DNA of 36,468 nt, taken from positions 1-36,468 of the forward strand of contig CAZYXT010000006.1 of assembly GCA_964651505.1 (NCBI GenBank), written 5' to 3'. Positions 8,006-16,443 of the stretch are shown here, in pieces. This DNA comes from Avisuccinivibrio_A sp964651505. GTDB lineage: Bacteria; Pseudomonadota; Gammaproteobacteria; Enterobacterales; Succinivibrionaceae. Within the stretch, counting starts at the first letter, position 1. Each line of letters begins with the position of its first letter. Position numbers and translations under genes: made by a program. Below the pieces are notes generated by a model. The model saw nothing but the letters and a program-made list of their open reading frames with translations. It was not told the DNA's origin and did no database searches.

Positions 8006-11000
8006 TCAGGCCAGGATCTTGGCAGGGGAGAAGTCGCGCGGCAGATTTAAAGAGGAGCCGTCTTGTCCTGAGAGCATGGAGAACAGATCTTTTAATTCCA
8101 TGTCCTGATAGAAGTAGGGACCCTCGAGCAGATCATCTTCTGAAAAACACACGCTGTTTAAGATCTCCTGCGAGCTTATGCCCGTGATGTGCACGGTCTT
8201 GCCAAATTCGCGGCAGGCAAACAAGAGGCTCTTTAACAGCTTGTATTCCAAGGCATTTTGCGACGCTTTAAAGGCAAAGGGAGCGCACAATTTGACCTCT
8301 TCGCACTGATATTCGATGAGGGCCGCCAAATTGACGTCATCCTCGCCAAAGTTATCCATGCACACCCTCACCCCTTTGTTGCGCAGCCCGATCATCACAT
8401 CGCGCGTCCCGGCTTTTTGCCTTAAAGCCTGACCCGGAATTTGGACGCACAGATCCGTGCTTTCAATCTGCCCGCGGTTTAACAGGCGATCGATGCAGTC
8501 GAGAAACTCGTGCTCGGCATCGGCCAGCATCTCCGCTGAGGTATAGATCCTAAAGTTGGGCAGGCAGTTTTTGGCAAAATGACAGGTCATGGCGCATTGC
8601 TTGAGGTAGTAGCGCACCAAGTCGCCGTAAAGATTGCTCTTGGTCAAGATGGGCAAAAAATCGCGCTGATGGTAATTGATGCCCATGTGGCTGAAGTACA
8701 GCACGGCTTCGGCCGCGCAGATCTTAAATTCCTTGCCTTTGACGATGGGCTGCAAGCGGATGGAGAAGCCGCGGAAATTGCGGGAGATGCTGTTTTTTAA
8801 GGACTGCATCATTTCAAAGTGGCGCTGCTGCGCCTGCAAGCTATCGTCATCGAGGATGAGCAATGGCTGATGCATGTTTTGGGCATAAGATGCAAAGCTC
8901 ATGGCCTTATCGAGGATCTCATGGGGCAAAATGGTCTGATTGGGGTAGCTCAAAAGAGCCGAGCAGACGGCCTGATCCGTGGAGATCCCGTAGTCTTGGT
9001 AAGTGATGCGGATGGAGCGCAGGATATTGTGCAAAAGGTTGATGCGCTTGTCTTCGTTTTGCTCGTCCATGATGGCCGCAAAGGTCAGACCCTCGAGGCG
9101 GTACAGCTCGATCTCCTGTCCGATCTTGCTTGACAGGCCTTTGATCACCGAGCACACCATGCGGTTGGCAAAGTCGCGCCCGCGCGTGTCGTTGATGAAG
9201 CGGAAGTTGCCTAAGGTAAAGGCCAGAATTGTAAAAGGCTGCTTTTTTTCGACCCTGCGCACGATCTCAAGGCGAGCCGCCTCAAGCTTGGGCAGGTGGG
9301 TGGTCGGATCGATGACAAAGCTTTCATCCTGCTTAAAGAGGAAGCCTGCGTAAAAGATGGGCACATCCTCCCCGTCACTCCACTTGAATACGCCGTGCCA
9401 GTGCATCCACAGGATATTTTGTTCCACATCGTGGACGCGCAAATAAAGATCAATATCGGTTTTTCGTTTTTTGAGCAGATCTTCTAAGGCATTGCGAAAA
9501 AGCTTGCGGTCGACGTCGGTGGCCAGCCAGTCCTGTTCTGCGCGGTTGAACAAATCGGAGATGAGATTGCCCTCGGTCCCGAAGGTCTTTTTGATGCGGT
9601 CGGAGACATAAAATAAGTTGTGTTTGAGATCGCCAAAAGCCGTGTACATGGGCAGCGAATTGTGGGTGAGGGCCTGAAACAGCGTGGAGGAGGAGTAATA
9701 GTTGTTGCGGATGTATTGGCTGAAATCGCTATTGTCGATGCTCTCAAAATAAAAATGCTCCAAGACCTTCAAAAGATCATGGGAGATGTTGCCGCGCGCC
9801 TCCTGGCTGACCATGAAATTTGAGGTGTAGTAAAGCTTTTTGTCATCGTACATGCTCTTGTCGGCCTCGGCGATGAGGGCAGACAGAGGGCCGTCGTAAT
9901 TATCCCGGTAGGCCGAGCCCACCGCCACGTTGACGTGATGGGTCTTAAATTCGTCCTTTAAGGATGAAACGGCTTTGATAAAAGCGTCGCGACTGTCAGG
10001 CTTGTACCACAATAAAAATTCGTCGCCGCCGATGCGGTAAATGCGCTCTTCATAAAAGGCCGAGCGCAGGGTGTGGGCGGTGCTCAAGATAAGCTTGTCG
10101 CCTGCTTCATGGCCCAAACTGTCGTTGACAGGCTTAAGTCCCGTAATATCGCAATAGATGATGCCGACGTTTTGGGGGCCTGCAAAGCTCTCTTGGGCAA
10201 CCTGCATGGCATGGCGGTTGTACAGATCGGTAAGCTGATCGCGGTAACTTAAGTATCCAAGCTTCGAGTACAGCTGCGAGTTGACCACCAGCATGACTAT
10301 GAAAGTCGAGATCTGCTTTAAGGTGCTGTGCAGCGAGTCGACTTTATCGACGGCAGCATCGGTCAAAGAGAAAAAGCCCCATAAACTGTCTTTAAGATAA
10401 ATGGGGGCAAAGGCAATGCTTTTGACGCTGCTTGATCCCAAAAGCGAGTAGCCCATCGGAAAGTCGCGCCTGAAGTTTTCCATGTTGTCGTAATAGACGA
10501 AGCCTGAGCCTGAGCCAAAATATTCTTTGAGGACTGTTACGAGATCGGTTTTAACCTTAAAGGCTTTGAGCACCGAGCGATCGGAGGTGCCTGATTCGCG
10601 CCGCCATTCGTGCAGCGTGGTGATGGTGCCGTCTTCGTCAAAACAATCGATGGCCGTGCGGGAGGCGCTGAAGGCGGCGCCGATGTAGCTTAAAAAAGAA
10701 TCGATGGAAAAGTTGGGGTTGTTGGCATCCGAGTCATTGATATCCAAATAGTTTTGGAAGATCTTGACGGCAATGTCGCCGCGCAAAGACTCGGGGCGGG
10801 CGCCCGGCTTTTCGCGCAGGGCAAAGACCATGTGGTAGGTGATGCCGCCGCATTGCAAAGGATAGGTCTGCACCCAAAAATTGCTTTTCAAACAGGGGTT
10901 AAAAAACAGGGTGCTGATGGCAGGCTGCGAAGCCTGCTTGTTTAGGTGGCACAGGGGGCACTCCTCTGCCGAATTGCACATGATCTCATGACAGGTGCGG

Positions 11001-11161
11001 CCTTCAAACACGGTATTTTCATCATACCCTGCTTGAATGTAGTCTTGCTTGGCCTTGTCATTCATGAAGACTAAGGTGCGGTCTTTAGAGTTTATAATGA
11101 AAAAATGATGTTCTAAGCCGTTAAACAGCTTGAGTAATTCTTCCATGATTCGCTCTGCCAT
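8006..11161 (-). CDS. Large PAS-GAF-GGDEF-PAS-degenerate GGDEF-degenerate EAL signalling protein
   Basis: A 1051-residue cytoplasmic protein without membrane helices, predicted to make cyclic di-GMP. Residues about 5-115 form a PAS-like domain with four cysteines (C57, C62, C68, C71; ending ECPLCH) that could bind a metal or sense redox. Residues about 130-300 look like a GAF domain. A GGDEF domain follows with intact GGDEF at 378-382 but no RxxD inhibitory site five residues before it. A second PAS-like region is at about 495-620. A second cyclase domain (about 640-765) has EGLTF where GGDEF belongs. The C-terminal EAL-like domain (about 795-1030) reads EAV for EAL and DNFG for DDFG and lacks the glutamates and lysine of active phosphodiesterases. 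The start is uncertain: ATG 11146 is slightly better placed behind AGAG. Confidence 0.88.
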   Translation of the reverse strand: MAERIMEELLKLFNGLEHHFFIINSKDRTLVFMNDKAKQDYIQAGYDENTVFEGRTCHEIMCNSAEECPLCHLNKQASQPAISTLFFNPCLKSNFWVQTYPLQCGGITYHMVFALREKPGARPESLRGDIAVKIFQNYLDINDSDANNPNFSIDSFLSYIGAAFSASRTAIDCFDEDGTITTLHEWRRESGTSDRSVLKAFKVKTDLVTVLKEYFGSGSGFVYYDNMENFRRDFPMGYSLLGSSSVKSIAFAPIYLKDSLWGFFSLTDAAVDKVDSLHSTLKQISTFIVMLVVNSQLYSKLGYLSYRDQLTDLYNRHAMQVAQESFAGPQNVGIIYCDITGLKPVNDSLGHEAGDKLILSTAHTLRSAFYEERIYRIGGDEFLLWYKPDSRDAFIKAVSSLKDEFKTHHVNVAVGSAYRDNYDGPLSALIAEADKSMYDDKKLYYTSNFMVSQEARGNISHDLLKVLEHFYFESIDNSDFSQYIRNNYYSSSTLFQALTHNSLPMYTAFGDLKHNLFYVSDRIKKTFGTEGNLISDLFNRAEQDWLATDVDRKLFRNALEDLLKKRKTDIDLYLRVHDVEQNILWMHWHGVFKWSDGEDVPIFYAGFLFKQDESFVIDPTTHLPKLEAARLEIVRRVEKKQPFTILAFTLGNFRFINDTRGRDFANRMVCSVIKGLSSKIGQEIELYRLEGLTFAAIMDEQNEDKRINLLHNILRSIRITYQDYGISTDQAVCSALLSYPNQTILPHEILDKAMSFASYAQNMHQPLLILDDDSLQAQQRHFEMMQSLKNSISRNFRGFSIRLQPIVKGKEFKICAAEAVLYFSHMGINYHQRDFLPILTKSNLYGDLVRYYLKQCAMTCHFAKNCLPNFRIYTSAEMLADAEHEFLDCIDRLLNRGQIESTDLCVQIPGQALRQKAGTRDVMIGLRNKGVRVCMDNFGEDDVNLAALIEYQCEEVKLCAPFAFKASQNALEYKLLKSLLFACREFGKTVHITGISSQEILNSVCFSEDDLLEGPYFYQDMELKDLFSMLSGQDGSSLNLPRDFSPAKILA

Positions 11162-11403
11162 CGGGAAGTCGACTGCCCGTTATTTTACTTTTTATGCTTT
11201 GCATGGGCCCTGAAGCTTTGATTGCAGCCTCAATGGAGCTTTAGTTTGTCTTCTTCTCTCCATGCGTTCAAACCGGCGTGTCCGCCGCGGCATTTTAGCC
11301 TGCGTTTTTTGCAATCATTCAAGGGACGTTGCACCTTGGGCCTGCAAAAACGGTCTTTCTTTCCATTCTCACGCTGACATTTTAAAACCTGCATACTTGT
11401 TGT

Positions 11404-11430
11404 TTGTGTGATGCAGATACAAAATATGAT
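11404..11430 (+). promoter_or_regulatory. Possible distal carAB promoter
   Basis: TTGTGT (11404-11409) and TATGAT (11425-11430) are 15 nt apart. If this weak match is used, the two hairpins downstream would sit in the carAB leader RNA. Confidence 0.25.
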
Positions 11431-11526
11431 ACTTGTGTCTATATTTTTCTTAAAAATACGGCGGGCATCAAATTTTGCCGCAAGGACCTAAATGAAAAAA
11501 TATATTAAAAATGATCTGAAGGCTGC

Positions 11527-11618
11527 GAGGGCCTGCCATTAAAGCGGACAGCCCTCATCTTGCGGCACCCGGGGCGATTGCGCTTTAAAGCTTAAAATGC
11601 GCCGCCCGGGCCGGGTGC
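11527..11618 (+). other. Two consecutive hairpins upstream of carA
   Basis: GAGGGC (11527-11532) pairs with GCCCTC (11551-11556). GCACCCGG (11565-11572) pairs with CCGGGTGC (11611-11618), with further internal pairing, and a T-run follows at 11626-11631. No plus-strand gene upstream needs a terminator, so these could belong to a leader attenuator, a small RNA or a REP-like element. Confidence 0.4.
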
Positions 11619-11634
11619 AAGAGCGGTTTTTGGC

Positions 11635-11662
11635 TTGAAAAAAGAGCGTTTATGAGTAAAAT
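11635..11662 (+). promoter_or_regulatory. Candidate proximal carAB promoter
   Basis: TTGAAA (11635-11640) and TAAAAT (11657-11662) are separated by 16 nt and lie about 100 bp before the carA start codon. This is the best sigma-70 match in the region. Confidence 0.5.
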
Positions 11663-11768
11663 AATTCAGACTTTCACTTTATGATCCCATCTCTTGCTCT
11701 CTTCTTGCAAGTGCCTGATTGTAAACATAGAAGTCATGTGTTCATGATTTTACATCTCGGGGGTTCTT

Positions 11769-12908
11769 GTGGCTTTACCTTCTGCCATCCTAGCTCTCGC
11801 TGACGGGACCGTCTTTAAAGGCAAAGCATTTGGCGCTTTGGGCGTTACCCGCACGGGCGAAGTCGTCTTCAACACATCCATGACCGGTTATCAGGAAATT
11901 TTGACCGATCCGTCCTACACCAAACAGATAGTTACCTTAACTTATCCTCATATCGGCAATTACGGCACCAATGAGGAAGATTACGAATCTGACAAAATCT
12001 GCGCCGAAGGCCTGATTGTGCGAGATCTGTCGGCTGTTGCATCCAATTTCCGCTCGCAAAAAGATCTGCCTGAGTTTTTGGCGGACTTTGAGCGCCCCGG
12101 CATCTGCTGCATCGACACGCGCAAACTGACCCGCATTTTGCGCACCAAGGGCTCGCAAAACGGCTGTCTTACCACCGATCCCAAGGTGACCGAGGAGGAG
12201 GCCTTGCAGATGGCCCGCTCCTTTGAGGGCTTAAAAGGCATGGATCTTGCGAAGGTTGCAACCTGCAGCGCCCCCTACAAGTTTGACGATTGCCAATGGG
12301 AACTTGGCAAAGGCTATCAAAAGCAGACCCAATTTAAGTTTAAGGTGGCAGCCTACGATTTTGGCATCAAGCGCAACATTTTGCGCATGCTGACCTCCCG
12401 CGGCTGCGATGTGACGGTGGTCCCGGCCCTGACGCCGGCCTCAGAAGTTTTGGCCATGAACCCCGACGGCATTTTCCTGTCAAACGGCCCCGGAGATCCC
12501 GAGCCTTGCACCTATGCCATCGAGGCCATCAAAACCTTTATTGAGCATAAGATCCCGCTGTTTGGCATCTGCCTTGGGCATCAGCTCTTGTCTTTGGCCT
12601 CCGGTGCCAAGACGGTCAAGATGAAGTTTGGCCACCATGGCGCCAATCACCCCGTCAAAGAGCTTGATACCGGGCGCGTTTTCATCACCTCGCAAAACCA
12701 CGGCTTTGCCGTCGATGAGGATTCTCTGCCCGATAATGTGCGCGCCACCCACCGCTCCTTGTTTGACCAAACATTGCAGGGCATCGAGCGCACCGACGTG
12801 CCGGCCTTCTCTTTTCAGGGCCACCCCGAGGCCGGCCCCGGGCCTCACGATCCGAGCCCTCTGTTTGATCACTTCATCGACCTTATGACAGGAGAGCAGC
12901 ATGCCTAA
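11769..12908 (+). CDS. carA: Carbamoyl-phosphate synthase small (glutaminase) subunit
   Basis: CarA hydrolyses glutamine and channels ammonia to CarB for carbamoyl phosphate, the precursor of pyrimidines and arginine. The 379-residue length fits (E. coli 382). The N-terminal domain begins with ALADGTVFKGKAFG. The class I glutamine amidotransferase domain carries the catalytic triad: Cys268 in FGICLGHQL, and His352 and Glu354 in QGHPEAGPG. The oxyanion motif SNGPGDP is near 240. The start is GTG 11769 behind a G-rich Shine-Dalgarno (CGGGGG). Its 3' end overlaps carB by 8 bp, so the subunits are translationally coupled. Confidence 0.97.
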   Translation: MALPSAILALADGTVFKGKAFGALGVTRTGEVVFNTSMTGYQEILTDPSYTKQIVTLTYPHIGNYGTNEEDYESDKICAEGLIVRDLSAVASNFRSQKDLPEFLADFERPGICCIDTRKLTRILRTKGSQNGCLTTDPKVTEEEALQMARSFEGLKGMDLAKVATCSAPYKFDDCQWELGKGYQKQTQFKFKVAAYDFGIKRNILRMLTSRGCDVTVVPALTPASEVLAMNPDGIFLSNGPGDPEPCTYAIEAIKTFIEHKIPLFGICLGHQLLSLASGAKTVKMKFGHHGANHPVKELDTGRVFITSQNHGFAVDEDSLPDNVRATHRSLFDQTLQGIERTDVPAFSFQGHPEAGPGPHDPSPLFDHFIDLMTGEQHA

Positions 12909-15900
12909 GCGCACCGATCTTAAAAGCATTTTGATTTTGGGTGCAGGCCCCATCGTCATCGGTCAGGCCTGCGAGTTTGACTATTCTGGCACCCAGGCCT
13001 GCCGCGCCTTGCGCGAAGAGGGCTACAGGGTCATTCTGGTCAACTCCAATCCTGCCACCATCATGACCGATCCCAACATGGCCGATGCCACCTACATCGA
13101 GCCCATTCACTGGAAGGTGGTCGAAAAGATTATTGAAAAAGAGCGCCCCGATGCCATTTTGCCCACCATGGGCGGCCAGACGGCCTTAAATTGCGCCTTG
13201 GATCTGGACCGTCAAGGCGTGCTTGAAAAGTACGGCGTGGAGATGATCGGCGCCAATGCCGACACCATCGACAAGGCCGAAAACCGCGAGCGCTTTGACG
13301 AGGCCATGCGCAGCATCGGCCTGCAGTGCCCCCGCTCGGGCATCGCCCATTCGCTTGATGAAGCCTGGGAAGTGCAAAAGCAGGTGGGCTTCCCCTGCAT
13401 CATCCGCCCCTCCTTCACCATGGGCGGAACAGGAGGCGGCATCGCCTACAATCCGGAAGAATTTGCGGCCATCTGCACCAAGGGCCTCGAAAGCTCTCCG
13501 ACCCACGAGCTTTTGATTGACGAGTCTTTGATAGGCTGGAAAGAGTTTGAGATGGAGGTGGTGCGCGATCGCAAGGACAACTGCATCATTGTCTGCTCCA
13601 TCGAAAACTTCGATCCGATGGGCATTCACACGGGCGACTCCATCACGGTGGCTCCTGCCCAGACCCTCACTGACAAGGAATATCAGATCATGCGCGATGC
13701 GGCCATGGCGGTATTGCGCGAGATCGGCGTGGAGACAGGCGGCTCCAACGTGCAGTTTGGCATCGATCCCGACACCGGGCGCATGGTCATCATCGAGATG
13801 AACCCGCGCGTCTCCCGCTCTTCTGCTTTGGCCTCCAAGGCCACAGGCTTCCCCATTGCCAAGATTGCCGCCAAACTGGCCGTGGGCTATACCCTCGACG
13901 AGCTTGGCAACGACATCACGGGCGACAAGACCCCGGCCTCTTTTGAGCCGTCCATAGACTATGTGGTCACCAAGGTGCCGCGCTTTAATTTTGAAAAATT
14001 CCCCAACTCAAACGATCGCCTGACCACGCAGATGAAGTCCGTAGGCGAGGTCATGGCCATCGGCCGCACCTTCCAAGAGTCGCTGCAAAAAGCCCTGCGC
14101 GGCCTGGAGACGGGCAAGTGCGGCTTTGACAACCGCATCGACATGTCTCACAAAGAGGCCCGCACCAAGGTCCTCCACGAGCTCGAAGACGCAGGCGCCC
14201 ACCGCATCTGGTACATAGCCGATGCCTTCCGCATGGGCATGACCGTCGAGGAGCTGTACTCGTGCACCCGCATCGATCCGTGGTTTTTAACCCAAATCAA
14301 AGAGCTCATCGACATTGAGAGCGCTCTGTCAGGGCGCACCTTAAAATCGGTCGATGCAAAGGAGATGCGCGATCTCAAATCCCGCGGTTTCTCTGATGCC
14401 AGACTGGCGCAGCTTTTGAACACCGCCGAAAAGAATGTGCGCGAAAGAAGGTGGCTCTTTGACGTCTTCCCCACCTATAAGAGGGTGGACACCTGCGCTG
14501 CCGAATTTGCCACTGCCACCGCCTACATGTACTCCACTTATGAAGAAGAGTGCGAGGCCTGCCCTGATAATCGCAAAAAGATCATCGTGCTGGGCGGCGG
14601 ACCCAACCGCATCGGCCAGGGCATCGAGTTTGACTATTGCTGCGTGCACGCGGCCATGGCGTTGCGCGAGGACGGGTACGAGACCATCATGGTCAACTGC
14701 AATCCCGAGACTGTGTCCACCGACTACGATGTCTCAGATAGACTTTACTTTGAGCCTGTCACCTTGGAAGACGTGCTGGAAATTGCCAGGGTGGAAAAGC
14801 CTGACGGGGTCATCGTCCAATTTGGCGGACAGACTCCGCTCAAGCTTGCCCGCGAGCTTGAGGCCAACGGCGTGCCCATCATCGGCACCTCCCCTGCGGC
14901 CATCGACCGGGCAGAAGATCGCAGGCTATTCCAAGAGGCAGTGCAGCGCTTAAAGCTCTTGCAGCCTGCCAACGGCACGGCCACATCGCTTGTACAGGCC
15001 GTAACCATCGCCTCGCAGATAGGTTACCCTCTGGTGGTGCGTCCATCCTACGTGCTGGGCGGACGGGCCATGGAAGTGGTCTACGATGAAGAAGATCTGC
15101 GCCGCTACTTTGCCGAGGCCGTCAAGGTTTCCAATCAGGCTCCCGTGCTTTTGGACAAATTCTTGGATCACGCCACTGAAATTGACGTGGATGCCGTGTG
15201 CGACGGGCAAAAGGTCATCATCGGCGGCATCATGGAGCACGTTGAGGAGTGCGGCGTGCACTCGGGCGATGCCTCCTGCGTGCTGCCCCCTTGGCATTTG
15301 TCCTCGGACATTCAAAAGCAGATTGCCAAGATCACGCGCGATCTGGCCTTCGAGCTTGAAGTGCGCGGGCTTATGAACGTGCAGCTGGCCGTGCGCGAAG
15401 ACAAGATCTATCTTATCGAGGTTAACCCGCGTGCCGCCCGCACCGTGCCTTTCGTATCCAAAGCCACCTCGCTGCCCTTGGCCATGATTGCAGCGCGCAT
15501 CATGACGGGCAAGACCCTTAAAGAGCAGGGCATCACCAAGGAGATCGTCCCTCCTTACTACTCGGTAAAGGAAGTTGTGCTGCCTTTTCGCAAATTCCCG
15601 GGATCCGATCCCATTCTGGGCCCTGAGATGCGTTCGACAGGCGAGGTCATGGGCACGGCCAAGTACTTCCCCGAGGCCTATGCCAAGGCACAGTTGGCCG
15701 CAGGCTCGAAGATCGTGCGCGAGGGCAGGGTGCTCTTGTCGGTCTCGGACTCGGACAAACCGCGCCTGCCGCGCCTTGGCCGACTGCTGGCCGATGCAGG
15801 CTTTGTCATCGATGCCACAGGCGGCACTTATCGCACCTTGGTGGAAGCGGGCATCGAGTGCAACTTTGTCAAAAAGGTCTTCGAGGGCAGGCCCAACATC

Positions 15901-16119
15901 CTCGACGGCATCAAGTCGGGGCTGTATAACTTCGTGGTCAATACCACCGAGGGCAGACAGTCGGTGCTCGACTCGCGCGAGTTGCGCCGCAGCGCCCTGC
16001 AATATCATGTGGCATATTGCACCACCATGAATGCGGCCCTGGCAACCTTGGATGCCATCTCCGAAAACGAGTTCTTGAACGTGGCCTCCATTCAGGAGCT
16101 GCACGGCAGGATCAAATAA
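12901..16119 (+). CDS. carB: Carbamoyl-phosphate synthase large subunit
   Basis: CarB makes carbamoyl phosphate from bicarbonate, ammonia delivered by CarA and two ATP. The 1072-residue product is full length (E. coli 1073). It has two homologous halves, each with a pre-ATP-grasp motif (LGAGPIVIGQACEFDYSG near residue 14, LGGGPNRIGQGIEFDYC near 563) and an ATP-grasp core. Each half ends in an EMNPR or EVNPR metal-binding signature. The final ~140 residues form the MGS-like allosteric domain (SVSDSDKPRLPRLGRLLADAGF and on) that binds UMP or ornithine in enterics. It overlaps carA by 8 bp and is followed by a G/C hairpin. Confidence 0.98.
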   Translation: MPKRTDLKSILILGAGPIVIGQACEFDYSGTQACRALREEGYRVILVNSNPATIMTDPNMADATYIEPIHWKVVEKIIEKERPDAILPTMGGQTALNCALDLDRQGVLEKYGVEMIGANADTIDKAENRERFDEAMRSIGLQCPRSGIAHSLDEAWEVQKQVGFPCIIRPSFTMGGTGGGIAYNPEEFAAICTKGLESSPTHELLIDESLIGWKEFEMEVVRDRKDNCIIVCSIENFDPMGIHTGDSITVAPAQTLTDKEYQIMRDAAMAVLREIGVETGGSNVQFGIDPDTGRMVIIEMNPRVSRSSALASKATGFPIAKIAAKLAVGYTLDELGNDITGDKTPASFEPSIDYVVTKVPRFNFEKFPNSNDRLTTQMKSVGEVMAIGRTFQESLQKALRGLETGKCGFDNRIDMSHKEARTKVLHELEDAGAHRIWYIADAFRMGMTVEELYSCTRIDPWFLTQIKELIDIESALSGRTLKSVDAKEMRDLKSRGFSDARLAQLLNTAEKNVRERRWLFDVFPTYKRVDTCAAEFATATAYMYSTYEEECEACPDNRKKIIVLGGGPNRIGQGIEFDYCCVHAAMALREDGYETIMVNCNPETVSTDYDVSDRLYFEPVTLEDVLEIARVEKPDGVIVQFGGQTPLKLARELEANGVPIIGTSPAAIDRAEDRRLFQEAVQRLKLLQPANGTATSLVQAVTIASQIGYPLVVRPSYVLGGRAMEVVYDEEDLRRYFAEAVKVSNQAPVLLDKFLDHATEIDVDAVCDGQKVIIGGIMEHVEECGVHSGDASCVLPPWHLSSDIQKQIAKITRDLAFELEVRGLMNVQLAVREDKIYLIEVNPRAARTVPFVSKATSLPLAMIAARIMTGKTLKEQGITKEIVPPYYSVKEVVLPFRKFPGSDPILGPEMRSTGEVMGTAKYFPEAYAKAQLAAGSKIVREGRVLLSVSDSDKPRLPRLGRLLADAGFVIDATGGTYRTLVEAGIECNFVKKVFEGRPNILDGIKSGLYNFVVNTTEGRQSVLDSRELRRSALQYHVAYCTTMNAALATLDAISENEFLNVASIQELHGRIK

Positions 16120-16126
16120 TCTTAAA

Positions 16127-16150
16127 GCGGGGGGAGTTCTTCCCCCTGCG
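16127..16150 (+). terminator. Hairpin after carB
   Basis: GGGGGA (16130-16135) pairs with TCCCCC (16141-16146), flanked by GCG/CGC. It follows the carB stop closely but has no T-run, so termination here is uncertain. Confidence 0.4.
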
Positions 16151-16443
16151 CTCCTGTCCCAATCTTTACGGCAAGCCCGAGCTTTTCATGAGATCAGCAA
16201 TGCCGTCTGTTGCTCGCCTTGGCTCAGAAACGAGCTTTTGGATCGCAACCTTGGCAGAACACGAGCCAAGATAGGGCAATGCTTTGAGAAGACCTCAGGG
16301 GGCTGCCGCATCTGCCAAGGGCCGGTCCTCAGGCCAAGCCCAAAACCGGCCCCTGAAAGCGGCTCGACTAAAAAGCCCCCGGGCTTTTTGAAACGAAAGT
16401 ACCTAAGCTTTTGTGCCTTAACCCATGATTTTATCAGGGGTTC
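16151..16443. other. Spacer between carAB and the effector locus with inverted repeat
   Basis: About 290 bp without a recognised gene. It contains the 8-bp inverted repeat GGGCCGGT (16319-16326) / ACCGGCCC (16345-16352) and the bidirectional terminator at 16370-16389. It could mark the left edge of an accessory insertion. Confidence 0.4.
16370..16389. terminator. Bidirectional terminator between carB and the effector gene
   Basis: AAAAAGCC (16370-16377) pairs with GGCTTTTT (16382-16389) around a 4-nt loop. The symmetric A- and T-runs let it end transcription from both carAB and the convergent effector gene. Confidence 0.8.

Larger units (their letters stand above)
11162..11768. other. 600-bp divergent intergenic region upstream of carAB
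   Basis: No gene is seen. The right half holds two long hairpins (11527-11556 and 11565-11618) and candidate carA promoters. The left third, which should contain the promoter of the cyclic di-GMP gene, shows no feature I can name. Confidence 0.5.

Noticed and set aside
11490..11515. ArgR-box-like A/T-rich stretch upstream of carA
   Set aside because: TGAA...TTAA half-sites do not form the expected 18-bp palindrome; the match is no better than chance in A/T-rich DNA.
14950..16104. 384-codon minus-strand frame over carB
   Set aside because: It is antisense to conserved carB sequence, and the His/Gly/Arg-rich translation looks like a shadow.
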